Source of the DNA: Candidatus Humimonas hydrogenitrophica
GTDB taxonomy: Bacteria > Gemmatimonadota > Gemmatimonadetes > Palauibacterales > Palauibacteraceae
Assembly: GCA_947581615.1 (NCBI GenBank)
Contig: CANPVD010000052.1
Coordinates: 1-40,400 of the forward strand
Direction of reading: 5' to 3'
DNA: 40,400 bases
Shown here: positions 26,003 to 34,580 of the stretch, piece by piece
Layout: every line of letters starts with the position of its first letter
How positions within the stretch are numbered: the stretch's first letter is position 1
The notes under the pieces: model-generated
What the model saw: only the letters and a program-made list of their open reading frames with translations
Databases searched by the model: none
Told to the model about the DNA's origin: nothing
Translations under genes and position numbers: made by a program

Positions 26003-28564
26003 TCAGCTCTTGGGGTTCAGAATCTCCTCGATGCGGTGCTGCGCCCCGAGGAGGTGGTAGCGCGTTGCCGTGTCGGCGGTCCGCGGGATGGCCCGCTTGA
26101 CGTCGGCCTGGAGCGCCGTCAGCTCGCCCCGGATCTGGGCTTTCGCCTCCTCGCTCAGCGGCGGCGGGGGACGGAAGCCCGGGAAGAAGCGCCGGGCCGA
26201 CGACTCGCTCTGCGGCTTCGGGTTGAGCTTCGAGTCCAGGAGCGACAGGTACCCCATCTGCAGGCCGCGCCGGTAGGCGTCGATCGACACCTTGGACGAC
26301 GCCAGCTCCGACCAGATCCCGTGCCGGACGTCCCCCAGCATCGCATCGAGCGAGTACGTATCGGCCGGGTGATCGGCGAGTGCACGAGTGTCGATGAGCC
26401 GATCCATGCGCTGGTCGTTGAGCAGGGAGCCGAGCACGCGCTCCTGCGCCTGGTTGATGCGCCGGATCATGGCGTCGGGCTCGATGCGCCGCTCGATCTC
26501 GGGCCGGATCAGGTAGGTCGGTGTCCGGAACACGCGCTGGTTCAGGAACTTGACCGCCGCCACCTGGCGGGCGCGCGGCAGGGGCCGGTACACCGGTCCC
26601 TGCTGGCTGCCCGACTTGTAGCGCACGGTGGCTCCGCCGACGAGCGTGGTGACGTGGGCGGCCTCGCGGGTCCACTGGCCGACCACGGCGTTGTAGAGGT
26701 CCTCGAGGTCCGAGTTGTCCTGCATCGGCTGGATCGCCGCCTCGGAGATGTAGCCGACCACCCGCTCGAGGTTCTGGAAGCCGAGACCCGTCGACTTCAC
26801 CGGGTCCGCGTCGCCGACCGCCTCGGTCATGGTACCGTAATCACCGAACGCGTTCCGCTCCGAGAATCGGTACCAGGGGATCGTGTCCTGCATGGCGATC
26901 CACCTCTCCAGGGTGGGCCGCTCGGCGTCGGGCGTGTTCGCGCCGGGAATCGGCTTGTACCCCCACATGATCGCGTACTTGTCGTAGGGGCCGATCCGCG
27001 GGATGATGTCGCCGAGGGCGATGCCGTCGCCCGGCTGCGCCACGTAGTTGAAGCGCGAATAGTCCATGATGCTGGGCGACGAGCCCATCTCGTGGACCCA
27101 GGTGGGGCTGCGCACGCTGTCGGCCGGGTAGGTCGAGCTCCCGATCTGGTCGTGCCGGAGGCCGATCGTGTGCCCGATCTCGTGGGCCACCACGAATTCC
27201 AGCAGTCGGCCCATGAGCGAATCCGGCATCGGGAGCCGCCGTGCGCGCGGGTCCAGCTGCGAGGCCTGGGCGAAATACCAGTCGCGCGCCAGCTGCACCA
27301 CGTTCTGGAAGATGCGGACCGACCCGTTCAGCACCTCGCCGGTGCGCGGGTCGCTGACGTGCGGACCGACCGCGTTCTCGATCGTGGAAGGCAGCCATCG
27401 GATCATGGTGTGGCGGACGTCCTCGGCCGACCAGGTCGTGTCGCCCGCCGGCGGGTCCTTGGCCACGATCGCGTCCTTGAAGCCCGCGGCCTCGAACGCC
27501 GGCTGCCAGTCGGTGATCGCCTTCCGGATCCACGGCTTCCACACCTCCGGAGTGGCCGGGTCCACGTAGTAGACGATCTGCTTCTTAGGGTAGCAGAGGT
27601 CGCCGTCGTGGCGGTCCGAGCACTCGAGCCGCCAGCGCGCGATGTACTGGCGCGGCGCGGAGCCCTGCTCGGCGCCGAAGTCGACCTGGCGGATCGAGAA
27701 GAAGCCGACCCGCTCGTCCCAGCGGCGCCGCTGCATGGGATGGTCGGGCAGCCGCACCAGGCTCCAGTGGGCCAGGACGCTCTTGGCCGGCGTCTGGCCC
27801 CGGCCCTGCGGCGCGGACCTCCCGCCGGGACCGCCGCTCGGGGACGGGGTGCCCGTCTGGGTCGCCTCGATCTCCACGTTGTCCGGGAAGGCGAGGGTGC
27901 GCCCCACGTAGGAGCGCTTCGCGTCGATGTTGCCGTGGATCGCCTCGAACTGTGACACCGAGGTCGTATACAGCTTCGTCACGTCGACCACGGCGGCGCT
28001 GTCCGGGCCCCAGGCCGCGACGTCCAGCACGGCCACGACGGGCGCGTAGTTCGAACTCTGCACCGCCCTGTAGACCGACAGCGTGGTGTCGGCCGTAATC
28101 GAAAAGGAGGGGGACGTGAGGATGATGCGGTTGCCTTCCCGCGTCCAGCGCAGCGTGCTCTCGGTGAACTCGTCGCCGCCGTACTGTCCGAACCCGCCGG
28201 TCGGATTCCCGGGGTCCTGCGCCGCGGCGCGAGCGTAGCGGCCGACCAGCAGCATGTCCTTCCCGAGCTCGGCGCGCGGGATCTCGAAGTAGAGCTTCTC
28301 GCCCACCTGGTGCACGATGAACATGCCGCGGTGGGTCACGGCGTCGGCCGTGATGACCTTGTTGTAAGGCTTGGGACCCTGCGGGCCCTGACCGCGCGGC
28401 CCGTGGGCGGAGGTGTCGGCCTCCTGTCCCGCGGCCGGGCGTGCGTGGTTCGCCTGGTTCTCGTGGGTGTCGGCCACGGGGCCCGTGGCCGGAGGCGCCG
28501 CGCCCGCGTGGGCGCAGGCCGCCAGGAAGAGAGCGGACAGCGAGACGACGAGAGGCTTTCTCAT
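26003..28564 (-). CDS. Zinc-dependent metalloprotease lipoprotein (DUF5117/DUF4953 type)
   Basis: An 853-aa exported protein. The ATG at 28562-28564 opens a lipoprotein signal, [20 protein letters not shown], with the lipid Cys at residue 17; a longer in-frame reading to 28678 would bury this signal. Residues about 70-330 match the DUF5118/DUF5117 region ([40 protein letters not shown]). Residues about 330-640 hold the metzincin-like core with [12 protein letters not shown] at about 461-472 (HExxHxxGxxH zinc motif) and [16 protein letters not shown], a Met-turn candidate. The C-terminal third matches the family tail. Such proteases are numerous in Gemmatimonadota and Bacteroidota; substrates are unknown. 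A plausible sigma-70-like promoter lies 80 bp upstream. Confidence 0.93.
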   Translation of the reverse strand: MRKPLVVSLSALFLAACAHAGAAPPATGPVADTHENQANHARPAAGQEADTSAHGPRGQGPQGPKPYNKVITADAVTHRGMFIVHQVGEKLYFEIPRAELGKDMLLVGRYARAAAQDPGNPTGGFGQYGGDEFTESTLRWTREGNRIILTSPSFSITADTTLSVYRAVQSSNYAPVVAVLDVAAWGPDSAAVVDVTKLYTTSVSQFEAIHGNIDAKRSYVGRTLAFPDNVEIEATQTGTPSPSGGPGGRSAPQGRGQTPAKSVLAHWSLVRLPDHPMQRRRWDERVGFFSIRQVDFGAEQGSAPRQYIARWRLECSDRHDGDLCYPKKQIVYYVDPATPEVWKPWIRKAITDWQPAFEAAGFKDAIVAKDPPAGDTTWSAEDVRHTMIRWLPSTIENAVGPHVSDPRTGEVLNGSVRIFQNVVQLARDWYFAQASQLDPRARRLPMPDSLMGRLLEFVVAHEIGHTIGLRHDQIGSSTYPADSVRSPTWVHEMGSSPSIMDYSRFNYVAQPGDGIALGDIIPRIGPYDKYAIMWGYKPIPGANTPDAERPTLERWIAMQDTIPWYRFSERNAFGDYGTMTEAVGDADPVKSTGLGFQNLERVVGYISEAAIQPMQDNSDLEDLYNAVVGQWTREAAHVTTLVGGATVRYKSGSQQGPVYRPLPRARQVAAVKFLNQRVFRTPTYLIRPEIERRIEPDAMIRRINQAQERVLGSLLNDQRMDRLIDTRALADHPADTYSLDAMLGDVRHGIWSELASSKVSIDAYRRGLQMGYLSLLDSKLNPKPQSESSARRFFPGFRPPPPLSEEAKAQIRGELTALQADVKRAIPRTADTATRYHLLGAQHRIEEILNPKS

Positions 28565-28883
28565 GCCAGTACCCGTACGGAGGGAGTGCGGGAGGGATCG
28601 CGTCGGATCGGAAGGGCGCGGCCCGAATCGTAAAGAGCGGACAGAATATCGTCGGCGCCTCGGCGCCTGGCAAGCCAAACGAGCCGACCGCGCCGAGCCG
28701 GTGGATCGTGCCCTGCAGGTCCGGCAGGTGGCAGCAGGTGAAGCCGTCCACGCCCTGCCCCATGGCGTGCCGGGCGTCGGTGAAGCCGGCCCCCGTTCTC
28801 GCAGCCGGCGAGCACCGAGCCTGGAGCCGACGCATCAAGAAGCGGTGAAGCGAACGGGGAGGGCGGCGGTGGGTCCGGATGCG
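28565..28883. other. Intergenic region upstream of the zinc-protease gene
   Basis: About 320 bp with no supportable gene on either strand. It contains the candidate promoter for the zinc protease (28645-28673) and a duplicated GGCGCC (28654-28659 and 28662-28667) lying within that promoter's spacer. I see nothing else in it. Confidence 0.5.
28645..28673 (-). promoter_or_regulatory. Candidate sigma-70-like promoter for the zinc-protease gene
   Basis: On the minus strand TTGCCA (28668-28673) is followed after 17 bases by GATATT (28645-28650), about 80 bases before the start codon. TTGCCA matches TTGACA at five of six positions and GATATT matches TATAAT at four. The spacer contains two GGCGCC hexamers that could be an operator. 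This is a visual fit only. Confidence 0.35.
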
Positions 28884-29372
28884 TCAGAAGTCCAGAACGG
28901 AATCGTCCAGGGCCCCGGGGTCGTCCTCACGGCCCATGCGTTCGGCCTGCTCGTCCGTGAGGCGTCGGCGGCCGCGGTAGCCCGCGTCGACCTCGTGCCA
29001 GTAGCGGATCCGGTCCTCGCCCGCGTGCCAGCACAGGTAGACCCAACGACCCTCCCAGCTCGTGGGGAAGTCCAGGAGACCGTGCTCCAGTCCACCGGAG
29101 GGGAAGCGCACGCCTGACGCGCGGATCTCGGTCTCCACTGATGCCTGAACGGAGCGGGCGGCTTCGGCGAGCCGGCCCCGGAGCTCCGCGTACTCCTGGT
29201 GGTCGGGATTGTTGGGTCGCGTCACCTCCTCTCCCCAGAGGGCGTCGAGGATCTGCAGCCGCTCGTAGAGCTCCGACGCTTCCTCCTGCGTTCCGCGTAT
29301 GGTACGCAGGACCTTGCGCAGGCGAGGCAGGAGCTCGTTGGCCTCCTCGACCGTGAATGCGTGGCGTGTCAC
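28884..29372 (-). CDS. DUF2203 family protein
   Basis: A 162-aa soluble protein. The GTG at 29370-29372 is chosen because GGAGGG lies about eight bases upstream and family homology begins at once (VTRHAFTVEEANELLPRLRK); the frame continues upstream without likeness to the family. The middle is helical with charged heptads (about residues 10-85), and the conserved C-terminal part reads GLLDFPTSWEGRWVYLCWHA followed by RIRYWHEVDAGYRGRR. DUF2203 proteins are widespread, small and uncharacterised. The gene is divergent from the K+ channel gene with 177 bp between starts, so the two may share a control region. Confidence 0.88.
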   Translation of the reverse strand: MTRHAFTVEEANELLPRLRKVLRTIRGTQEEASELYERLQILDALWGEEVTRPNNPDHQEYAELRGRLAEAARSVQASVETEIRASGVRFPSGGLEHGLLDFPTSWEGRWVYLCWHAGEDRIRYWHEVDAGYRGRRRLTDEQAERMGREDDPGALDDSVLDF

Positions 29373-29502
29373 CCCGGCTCCCTCCAAGGTTGTCGGGCGG
29401 GCATGGGTCGAAGCGCGCGCATCCGGCCGGGTCGGGCTCGTGCCGGTGCGCGTCGTGAGACACACTGGCGAAGACGACCGACGGATGCCAGATGCACATC
29501 GA

Positions 29503-29522
29503 GGCCCGCGTCCCCGCGGGCC
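29503..29522 (+). promoter_or_regulatory. Perfect 8-bp hairpin before the K+ channel gene
   Basis: GGCCCGCG, loop TCCC, CGCGGGCC form a perfect stem ending 18 bases before the GGAGG site of the channel gene. It lies between divergent genes and has no T-tract. It may be a leader structure affecting translation or a protein-binding palindrome. Confidence 0.3.
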
Positions 29523-29549
29523 GGCCCCTCTCTCACCCTCGGAGGCTGG

Positions 29550-30524
29550 ATGGCGGACGCACACGAGAGCATGGAAGCGGTGCGGGACCTCGGATTCGGG
29601 TCCCGGGTGGCCAACGAGCCGTGGGTGCGGCTCCTGGACCGGGACGGGTCCTACAACCTGGTCCGCAAGGGGTTCTCACGCTTCGGGTCGGTCAGTGCCT
29701 ACGGCCTCCTCCACCGCATGGACTGGTGGCAGTTCTACCTGCTGGTGGCGGGAGCCTACCTGGTCGTGAACCTGTTGTTCGCCGGGGCCTACCTGGCCTG
29801 CGGACCGGGCGCCCTGCAGGGGGCGGCGGCCGCTTCCCTGGGCGGGCGCTTCCTGGAGGCCTTCTTCTTCAGCGTGCAGACGCTCACCACGGTGGGTTAT
29901 GGAGCTCTGGCGCCCGCGGGGGTCGCCGCCAACGTGGTCGCCAGCGGCGAGGCCCTCCTCGGCCTGGGCGGCTTCGCGGTCGTGGCCGCCCTCTTCTTCG
30001 CGCGCCTGGCCCGTCCGCAGGCGCGGATCGGATTCAGCGAGCGGGCCGTCATGGCGCCGTACGAGGGGGCCGACGCGTTCGAGTTCCGCCTCGTCAACAC
30101 GTCCCGCGACGAGCTCCTCGAGGTGGAGGTCGAGGTGGTCTACACGTTCCTCGAGGAGAAGGAGGGCCATGTCGCGCGGCGGTTCAGGAGGCTCACCCTC
30201 GAGCGCGAGCGGATCGTGTTCTTCCCGCTGCACTGGACGGTCGTCCACCCGATCGGTGCCGCGAGTCCCCTGCACGGGAAGGGGCACACGGACCTGATCG
30301 GGGAGGCGGCCGAGTTCCTGGTCCAGGTCCGGGCCATCGACGAGGCCCACGCGGCTCCCGTCCTCGTGCGCACCTCCTACCGGGCCGACGAAGTCGCGTG
30401 CGACGCCCGCTTCACGGACATCTACGAGCGTACCGCCCAGGGCGTGGTCGGAATCGACGTGCGCCGCATCCACGAGATCGAGCGGGTGCAGCCGCCAGAG
30501 GTAGGAGGGGAGGGAAAGGGCTAG
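29550..30524 (+). CDS. KirBac-type inward-rectifier potassium channel
   Basis: A 324-aa inner-membrane channel. The ATG follows GGAGG by four bases; longer readings upstream have no homology. The order is that of KirBac proteins: an N-terminal RDGSYNLVRKG beta-strand and amphipathic slide helix (about 30-55), first membrane helix WWQFYLLVAGAYLVVNLLFA, a pore helix with selectivity filter TVGYG at residues 114-118, a second helix (about 130-155), then a cytoplasmic immunoglobulin-like Kir domain (about 160-315) with VMAPYEGADAFEFRLVN and HPIGAASPL. It conducts K+ as a tetramer; gating ligands are not predictable. The DUF2203 gene is divergent and has no known link. Confidence 0.93.
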   Translation: MADAHESMEAVRDLGFGSRVANEPWVRLLDRDGSYNLVRKGFSRFGSVSAYGLLHRMDWWQFYLLVAGAYLVVNLLFAGAYLACGPGALQGAAAASLGGRFLEAFFFSVQTLTTVGYGALAPAGVAANVVASGEALLGLGGFAVVAALFFARLARPQARIGFSERAVMAPYEGADAFEFRLVNTSRDELLEVEVEVVYTFLEEKEGHVARRFRRLTLERERIVFFPLHWTVVHPIGAASPLHGKGHTDLIGEAAEFLVQVRAIDEAHAAPVLVRTSYRADEVACDARFTDIYERTAQGVVGIDVRRIHEIERVQPPEVGGEGKG

Positions 30525-30553
30525 AGAGTCCCGATGCGGGCGATTCGCCGGAC

Positions 30554-30600
30554 CGGGCGGGTGGCGGCGGCCGCCCTACCGCCCGACGGCCGAGCCGTTT
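30554..30600 (+). terminator. Candidate terminator after the K+ channel gene
   Basis: An imperfect GC-rich inverted repeat (CGGGCGGGTGGCGGC near 30554-30568 against GCCGCCCTACCGCCCG near 30570-30585) is followed by a short stem ACGGC-CGA-GCCGT (30586-30598) running into TTTAT. The position 30 bases after the channel stop and the final T run fit an intrinsic terminator of moderate strength. Confidence 0.4.
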
Positions 30601-30701
30601 ATCCTGCGGATCGGGTCCATTGTGGTCCCGGCGTGCGTAGCCGTGCGCATCGCCGGCCTCTGCTGGGGCCGGCCGCGCCTCTCCCCTGACCGGAGGCCGT
30701 C

Positions 30702-31262
30702 ATGACGCCCCTCGCCGCGCTGTGGCTCCCGATCCTCGTCTCGGCCGTGATCGTGTTCGTAGCCAGCTCTCTCCTGCACATGGTCACCCCCTGGCACAAG
30801 GGCGACTATCCGGCCCTGCCCGAGCAGGACAAGATCCAGGAGGCCCTGCGCCCGTTTTCGATCCCGCCCGGGGACTACATGCTGCCGAGGGCGCAGAGCA
30901 TGGAGGAGATGCGCACCCCCGAGTTCACGGAGAGGCTGAGCCGGGGGCCGGTCCTCGTGATGACCGTGATGCCGAGCGGCCCCATGAACATGACCCGGAG
31001 CCTCGGCCTGTGGTTCCTGTATTCGGCCGTCGTCAGCGTGTTCGCGGCCTACATCGCGGGCCGGGCGCTGGCTCCCGGGACGGACTACCTGCAGGTCTTC
31101 CGCTTCGTGGGAGCGACGGCCTTCATCGGCTACTCGGTGGCCCTGTGGCAGATGTCGATCTGGTATCACCGGGGCTGGAGCCTCACGATCAAGGCTACGA
31201 TCGATGGTCTCCTCTACGGGCTCCTCACCGCCGGGACGTTCGGCTGGTTGTGGCCCAGGTAG
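30702..31262 (+). CDS. Unknown four-helix membrane protein (186 aa)
   Basis: I do not recognise a named family with certainty. The protein has four hydrophobic segments at about residues 5-27, 103-125, 132-152 and 164-184. Between the first two lies a conserved-looking soluble loop starting [20 protein letters not shown] and containing [10 protein letters not shown] and a Met-rich [19 protein letters not shown]. The HxxxPWHxxDY and PPGDYxxP strings recall a hypothetical protein family seen in Acidobacteriota and Gemmatimonadota (memory, not checked). The ATG start lies after a CCGGAGG-type site about nine bases upstream. It stands alone between the K+ channel and molybdoenzyme genes. Histidines and methionines in the loop could suggest metal contact, but this is only a guess. 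Confidence 0.82.
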   Translation: MTPLAALWLPILVSAVIVFVASSLLHMVTPWHKGDYPALPEQDKIQEALRPFSIPPGDYMLPRAQSMEEMRTPEFTERLSRGPVLVMTVMPSGPMNMTRSLGLWFLYSAVVSVFAAYIAGRALAPGTDYLQVFRFVGATAFIGYSVALWQMSIWYHRGWSLTIKATIDGLLYGLLTAGTFGWLWPR

Positions 31263-31355
31263 AGTAGGGGCGGCGCCGGGCTGGCTGCGGACTCCCGCCG
31301 TGCGGTATTTTCAAAAGCGTTCCCAGGCACGGACAGGCACGAGCGGAGCGTGCAC

Positions 31356-31868
31356 ATGCGCATCGCACTGCAAGTGAACGGGCAGCGGCACGCAGTCGAC
31401 GTGGATCCCTCGCGCAGCCTCCTGGAGGTTCTGCGCGAGGAGCTCGGCCTCACCGGTACCCACTACGGCTGCGGAGAGAGCCAGTGCGGGGCGTGCACGG
31501 TCCACCTGGGAGGGCGGCCCGTGCACGCGTGCGTCACGCCGGTGTCGGATGCGGCCGGGAGGCCCGTCACGACGATCGAGGGCCTGGCCACCGGAGGCCG
31601 GCTGCACCCGGTCCAGCGGGCGTTCCTGGACGAGGAAGCGTTCCAGTGCGCCTACTGCACGCCGGGCATGATCATGGCCGCCGCCGCGCTCCTCGCCGAG
31701 AATCCCCGCCCGACCGATGCCGAGATCGTGCGCGGCATGGAGGGGAACGTCTGCCGGTGCGGGACGCACCCTCGCATCGTGGCGGCGATCCGCCGGGCCG
31801 CCGGGCTGTCCTCGGACGGTGGCGCCGCGGCGAAGGCCCGGGCCTCCGTGACGGAGAGCCGGCCGTGA
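31356..31868 (+). CDS. [2Fe-2S] small subunit of molybdenum hydroxylase (IorA/CoxS-like)
   Basis: A 170-aa iron-sulfur protein. The ATG at 31356 is preferred to the GTG at 31350 because GGAG is seven bases before it. The N-terminal plant-ferredoxin-like domain carries CGESQCGAC and a further Cys in VHACVTP; the C-terminal four-helix domain carries CAYCTPGM and CRCG, giving the two [2Fe-2S] clusters of xanthine-oxidase-family small subunits. It passes electrons from the molybdenum subunit encoded next, whose start overlaps this stop. No FAD subunit is nearby, which matches the two-subunit isoquinoline 1-oxidoreductase type that hands electrons to a cytochrome or quinone. A TATTTT box at 31306-31311 in the upstream gap is a weak -10 candidate. 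Confidence 0.94.
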   Translation: MRIALQVNGQRHAVDVDPSRSLLEVLREELGLTGTHYGCGESQCGACTVHLGGRPVHACVTPVSDAAGRPVTTIEGLATGGRLHPVQRAFLDEEAFQCAYCTPGMIMAAAALLAENPRPTDAEIVRGMEGNVCRCGTHPRIVAAIRRAAGLSSDGGAAAKARASVTESRP

Positions 31869-34075
31869 GCGGGCCGCGCGGAGAGGGCGAGCTCCGGGTC
31901 GTGATGCTCCCGGGCGAGGAGGAGAGCACGACGCGTCGCCATTTCCTGAAAGTGGTGGGCGGCGGCCTGGTCGTGGTCCTGGTGGCGCCACGCGCCCTGG
32001 CGTGGCCGGACGCCGCGACGGAACAGGCCGGCGCCGGCGGCCCGGGCGGTGACCCGCGCCCCGCGGCCGGGACCCCCCGGGAGATCGCGGCCTGGCTGCA
32101 GATCGGTCCGGACGGGGTCGCCACGGTCTACACGGGAAAGGTCGAGTTCGGCCAGGGCATCCGCACCTCCCTGGCGCAGGAGCTGGCCGAGGAGCTGAGG
32201 GTGCCGCTCGAGGCGGTGTGCATGGTCATGGGCGACACGGACCTCACGCCGTACGACATGGGGACGTTCGGGAGCCGCTCCACCCCCCAGATGGGGACCC
32301 GGCTCCGCAAGGTCGGAGCGGCGGCGCGCCGACTCCTGGTCCGGATGGCGGCCGAGCGCTGGTCGGCCGAGCCGGGGTCGCTGACCGCGGCGGCGGGGCG
32401 CATCACGGATCGGGCGTCGGGGCGGTCGGTCACGTACGGGGAGCTGGCCGGGGGCGAGGAGCTCACCGAGATCGTCGAGGACGACGTGGAGCTCACGCCG
32501 CCCGCCCGCTGGAGCGTGGCCGGACGTTCCGTGCCGCGGGCGGGCGGGGCGGACCTGGTCACGGGGGCGCACCACTACACGTCGGACGTGACCCGGCCCG
32601 GCATGCTGTACGGGAAGGTGCTGCGACCGGCGTCGATCGGCGCCACCCTGTCCGGCCTCGACGCGAACGCGGCCGAGGCCATGGATGGGGTCGTCGTGGC
32701 CCGTGACGGGGCGTTCGTCGGAGTGGCTGCGACCGACACCCGTGTGGCCGAACACGCGCTCGCATCCATCCGGGCCACGTGGAAGTCGGCGGCGGGTCCG
32801 CGGCCCTCTTCGAAGACGATCTACGACTTCCTGCGCCGGACGAGGGCCCCCTCGCGCGGCGAGCGCGAGGGACGCGGGAATCGGGACGCCTTCTCGAGGG
32901 GCGATCCCGGGTCGGCTCTCGAGAAGGCGGCCCATCGGGTGGAGCGGACCTTCACGGTGGCCTACATCGCCCACACGCCGCTGGAGCCCCGCGCGGCGGT
33001 GGCGGAGTGGTCGAAGGGCGTGGATGGCCCCCGCCTCACGGTGTGGACCGGGACCCAGCGACCGTTCGCCGTTCGCGAGGAGCTGGCGCGCGCTTTCGAG
33101 ATGCCCGTGCCGCACGTGCGCGTCCTCGTCCCGGACACCGGCTCGGGCTACGGGGGGAAGCACACGGGCGAGTGCGCCGTCGAGGCGGCCCGACTGGCGA
33201 AGACGGCCGGGAGGCCCGTGAAGCTGGTGTGGACGCGGGAGGAGGAGTTCCGGTGGGCCTACTTCCGGCCCGCCGGCGTGATCGACGTGCGCGCCGGGGC
33301 GGACGCGGAGGGGACGATCACGGCATGGACCTTCGACAACTACAACTCGGGCCCGGCGGCCATCCGGCCGATGTACGACATCGCGCATCAGCGGGTCGAG
33401 TTCCATCCCTCCGAGTCCCCGCTGCGGCAGGGCTCCTACCGGGGGCTCGCGGCGACGGCGAACCACTTCGCTCGGGAGATGGCCGTCGACGAGCTGGCAC
33501 GTGAGGTCGGGAAGGACCCGCTCGCTTTTCGGCTTCAGAACCTCTCCGACCCTCGCCTGAAGGCGGTCTTCCGGGCGGCGGCCGAGCGGTTCGGATGGGA
33601 GCGGGAGGTCCCGCGCGACCACGGCGTCGGCATCGCGGGCGGGTTCGAGAAGGGTGGGTACGTGGCGACCTGCGCCGAGGTGGCCGCCGACCGCGACCGC
33701 GAAGGCGGGCGCGTGCGCCTCGTGCGGGCGGTGAACGCGTTCGACTGCGGCGCCATCGTGAACCCGGACCTCCTCCGGAACCAGGTGGAGGGGGGGCTCA
33801 TCCAGGGGATCGGGGGCGCGCTGTTCGAGGCGATCGACTTCCGTGACGGCGTGATCACGAACGCGCACCTGGCCGACTACCGGGTGCCGCGCTTCTCGGA
33901 CATCCCCGAGATCGAGATCGTGCTCATCGACCGGAAGGACCAGCCCTCCTACGGCGCCGGCGAGACACCGCTCATGGGAATCGCGCCGGCGGTGGGTGCC
34001 GCCATCTTCGAGGCCACCGGCGTGCGGCCCAGCTCCCTCCCCATGGCGCGGGGCGGGCTGAGCGGCTCGTCCTAG
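31865..34075 (+). CDS. Molybdopterin-binding large subunit, isoquinoline 1-oxidoreductase/aldehyde dehydrogenase type, Tat-exported
   Basis: A 736-aa protein whose GTG overlaps the small-subunit stop (GTGA), so the two are translationally coupled. A twin-arginine signal, TTRRHFLKVVGGGLVVVLVA, places it in the periplasm. Family motifs include GKVEFGQGIRTSLAQELAEE with VMGDTDLTPYDMGTFGSRST, GSGYGGKHTGECAVEAARLA, and LRQGSYRGLAATANHFAREM. The catalytic glutamate is in GAGETPLMGIAPAVGAAIFE at about residue 700. The length fits IorB-type fused subunits. These enzymes hydroxylate N-heterocycles or oxidise aldehydes using water; the substrate is unknown. Only the large subunit has a Tat signal, so the small subunit is expected to be carried as a folded hitchhiker. 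Confidence 0.93.
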   Translation: MSGPRGEGELRVVMLPGEEESTTRRHFLKVVGGGLVVVLVAPRALAWPDAATEQAGAGGPGGDPRPAAGTPREIAAWLQIGPDGVATVYTGKVEFGQGIRTSLAQELAEELRVPLEAVCMVMGDTDLTPYDMGTFGSRSTPQMGTRLRKVGAAARRLLVRMAAERWSAEPGSLTAAAGRITDRASGRSVTYGELAGGEELTEIVEDDVELTPPARWSVAGRSVPRAGGADLVTGAHHYTSDVTRPGMLYGKVLRPASIGATLSGLDANAAEAMDGVVVARDGAFVGVAATDTRVAEHALASIRATWKSAAGPRPSSKTIYDFLRRTRAPSRGEREGRGNRDAFSRGDPGSALEKAAHRVERTFTVAYIAHTPLEPRAAVAEWSKGVDGPRLTVWTGTQRPFAVREELARAFEMPVPHVRVLVPDTGSGYGGKHTGECAVEAARLAKTAGRPVKLVWTREEEFRWAYFRPAGVIDVRAGADAEGTITAWTFDNYNSGPAAIRPMYDIAHQRVEFHPSESPLRQGSYRGLAATANHFAREMAVDELAREVGKDPLAFRLQNLSDPRLKAVFRAAAERFGWEREVPRDHGVGIAGGFEKGGYVATCAEVAADRDREGGRVRLVRAVNAFDCGAIVNPDLLRNQVEGGLIQGIGGALFEAIDFRDGVITNAHLADYRVPRFSDIPEIEIVLIDRKDQPSYGAGETPLMGIAPAVGAAIFEATGVRPSSLPMARGGLSGSS

Positions 34076-34108
34076 GAACGGGCCCGCCCCGATCCAGTAC
34101 CACACCCC

Positions 34109-34360
34109 GTGATTCTCGACCTCCTGTTCGGCTTCGGCGCCCTGCTCATCCTCGCCGCCGGCCTCCTGGTCCGCTGGCGGATCCGGGAGGCCACGCGCCG
34201 CCGTCCGCCCGAGGTGACCGAGGAGGCGCTCCGGCGCATCGTGGAGGAGGGTGTGCTCCGCAATGATGACCCTGGCCCCCTCGACGAGGAGACGATCCGG
34301 GAGGAGGAGGATCGCTTCTGGTCGGAGACGTGGGACCGGCCGGAGAACCTGTGGGAGTAG
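34109..34360 (+). CDS. Small single-helix membrane protein (83 aa)
   Basis: The GTG start opens a hydrophobic helix (residues 2-21, ILDLLFGFGALLILAAGLLV) followed by a basic stretch RWRIREATRRRP that fixes the C-terminus in the cytoplasm. A strongly acidic helical tail follows (EVTEEALRRIVEEGVL, then DEETIREEEDRFW). I recognise no family. It begins 33 bp after the molybdoenzyme gene and its stop overlaps the start of the DinB remnant, so it may be co-transcribed with the oxidoreductase. The clean TM/basic/acidic organisation suggests a real gene rather than a chance frame. Confidence 0.65.
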   Translation: MILDLLFGFGALLILAAGLLVRWRIREATRRRPPEVTEEALRRIVEEGVLRNDDPGPLDEETIREEEDRFWSETWDRPENLWE

Positions 34361-34499
34361 CGGAGATCCAGGCGCTGTACGCCTACGACCGCTGGCCCAC
34401 CCACCGGATCCTGGCCGCGGTGCGGGCGCGCTGGGAGCCACGCCCCCGTCCACGGACCTCATCCTGTACTACCGGGAGGAAGGGGCGTCCGGGTCCTGA
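34351..34499 (+). pseudogene. DinB-family protein reduced to its two ends
   Basis: A GTG at 34351 opens VGVAEIQALYAYDRWPTHRI followed by LAAVRARWE, the usual DinB/YfiT first helix (LxAYxxWxxxRxL). About 75 bases later, in another frame, the sequence reads LGATPPSTDLILYYREEG and then a stop at 34499. This is the typical DinB C-terminus (LG.TPP.TDL..Y.RE). A full protein is about 150-170 aa; the middle 110 or so residues, including the metal-binding histidines, are absent. The junction lies near 34425-34435. This is most simply an internal deletion with loss of frame. The first frame continues without meaning to 34566. Confidence 0.65.
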
Positions 34500-34520
34500 G
34501 GGCGTCGGAGGTCCGAAAGG

Positions 34521-34560
34521 TCGCTCGGCGGGACGGAGGGTCGCTCGGCGGGACGGAGGG
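34521..34560. repeat. Tandem 20-bp direct repeat, two perfect copies
   Basis: TCGCTCGGCGGGACGGAGGG occurs at 34521-34540 and again at 34541-34560 without a mismatch. It lies just after the DinB remnant and 20 bp before the stop codon of the convergent gene. It probably arose by slippage or a local duplication. Confidence 0.9.
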
Positions 34561-34580
34561 CGGTAGAGGGCCGCCGCGGC

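Noticed and set aside
26036-27955. Long plus-strand frame opposite the zinc protease
   Set aside because: The minus-strand gene has the HExxHxxGxxH site and lipobox; the plus frame is a compositional artefact.
28565-28678. Longer N-terminus for the zinc protease (extra 38 residues)
   Set aside because: It would place an Arg-rich segment before a perfect lipoprotein signal.
31652-34462. 936-codon open frame opposite the molybdoenzyme genes
   Set aside because: Shadow of the well-conserved molybdenum subunit; composition typical of an antisense high-GC frame.
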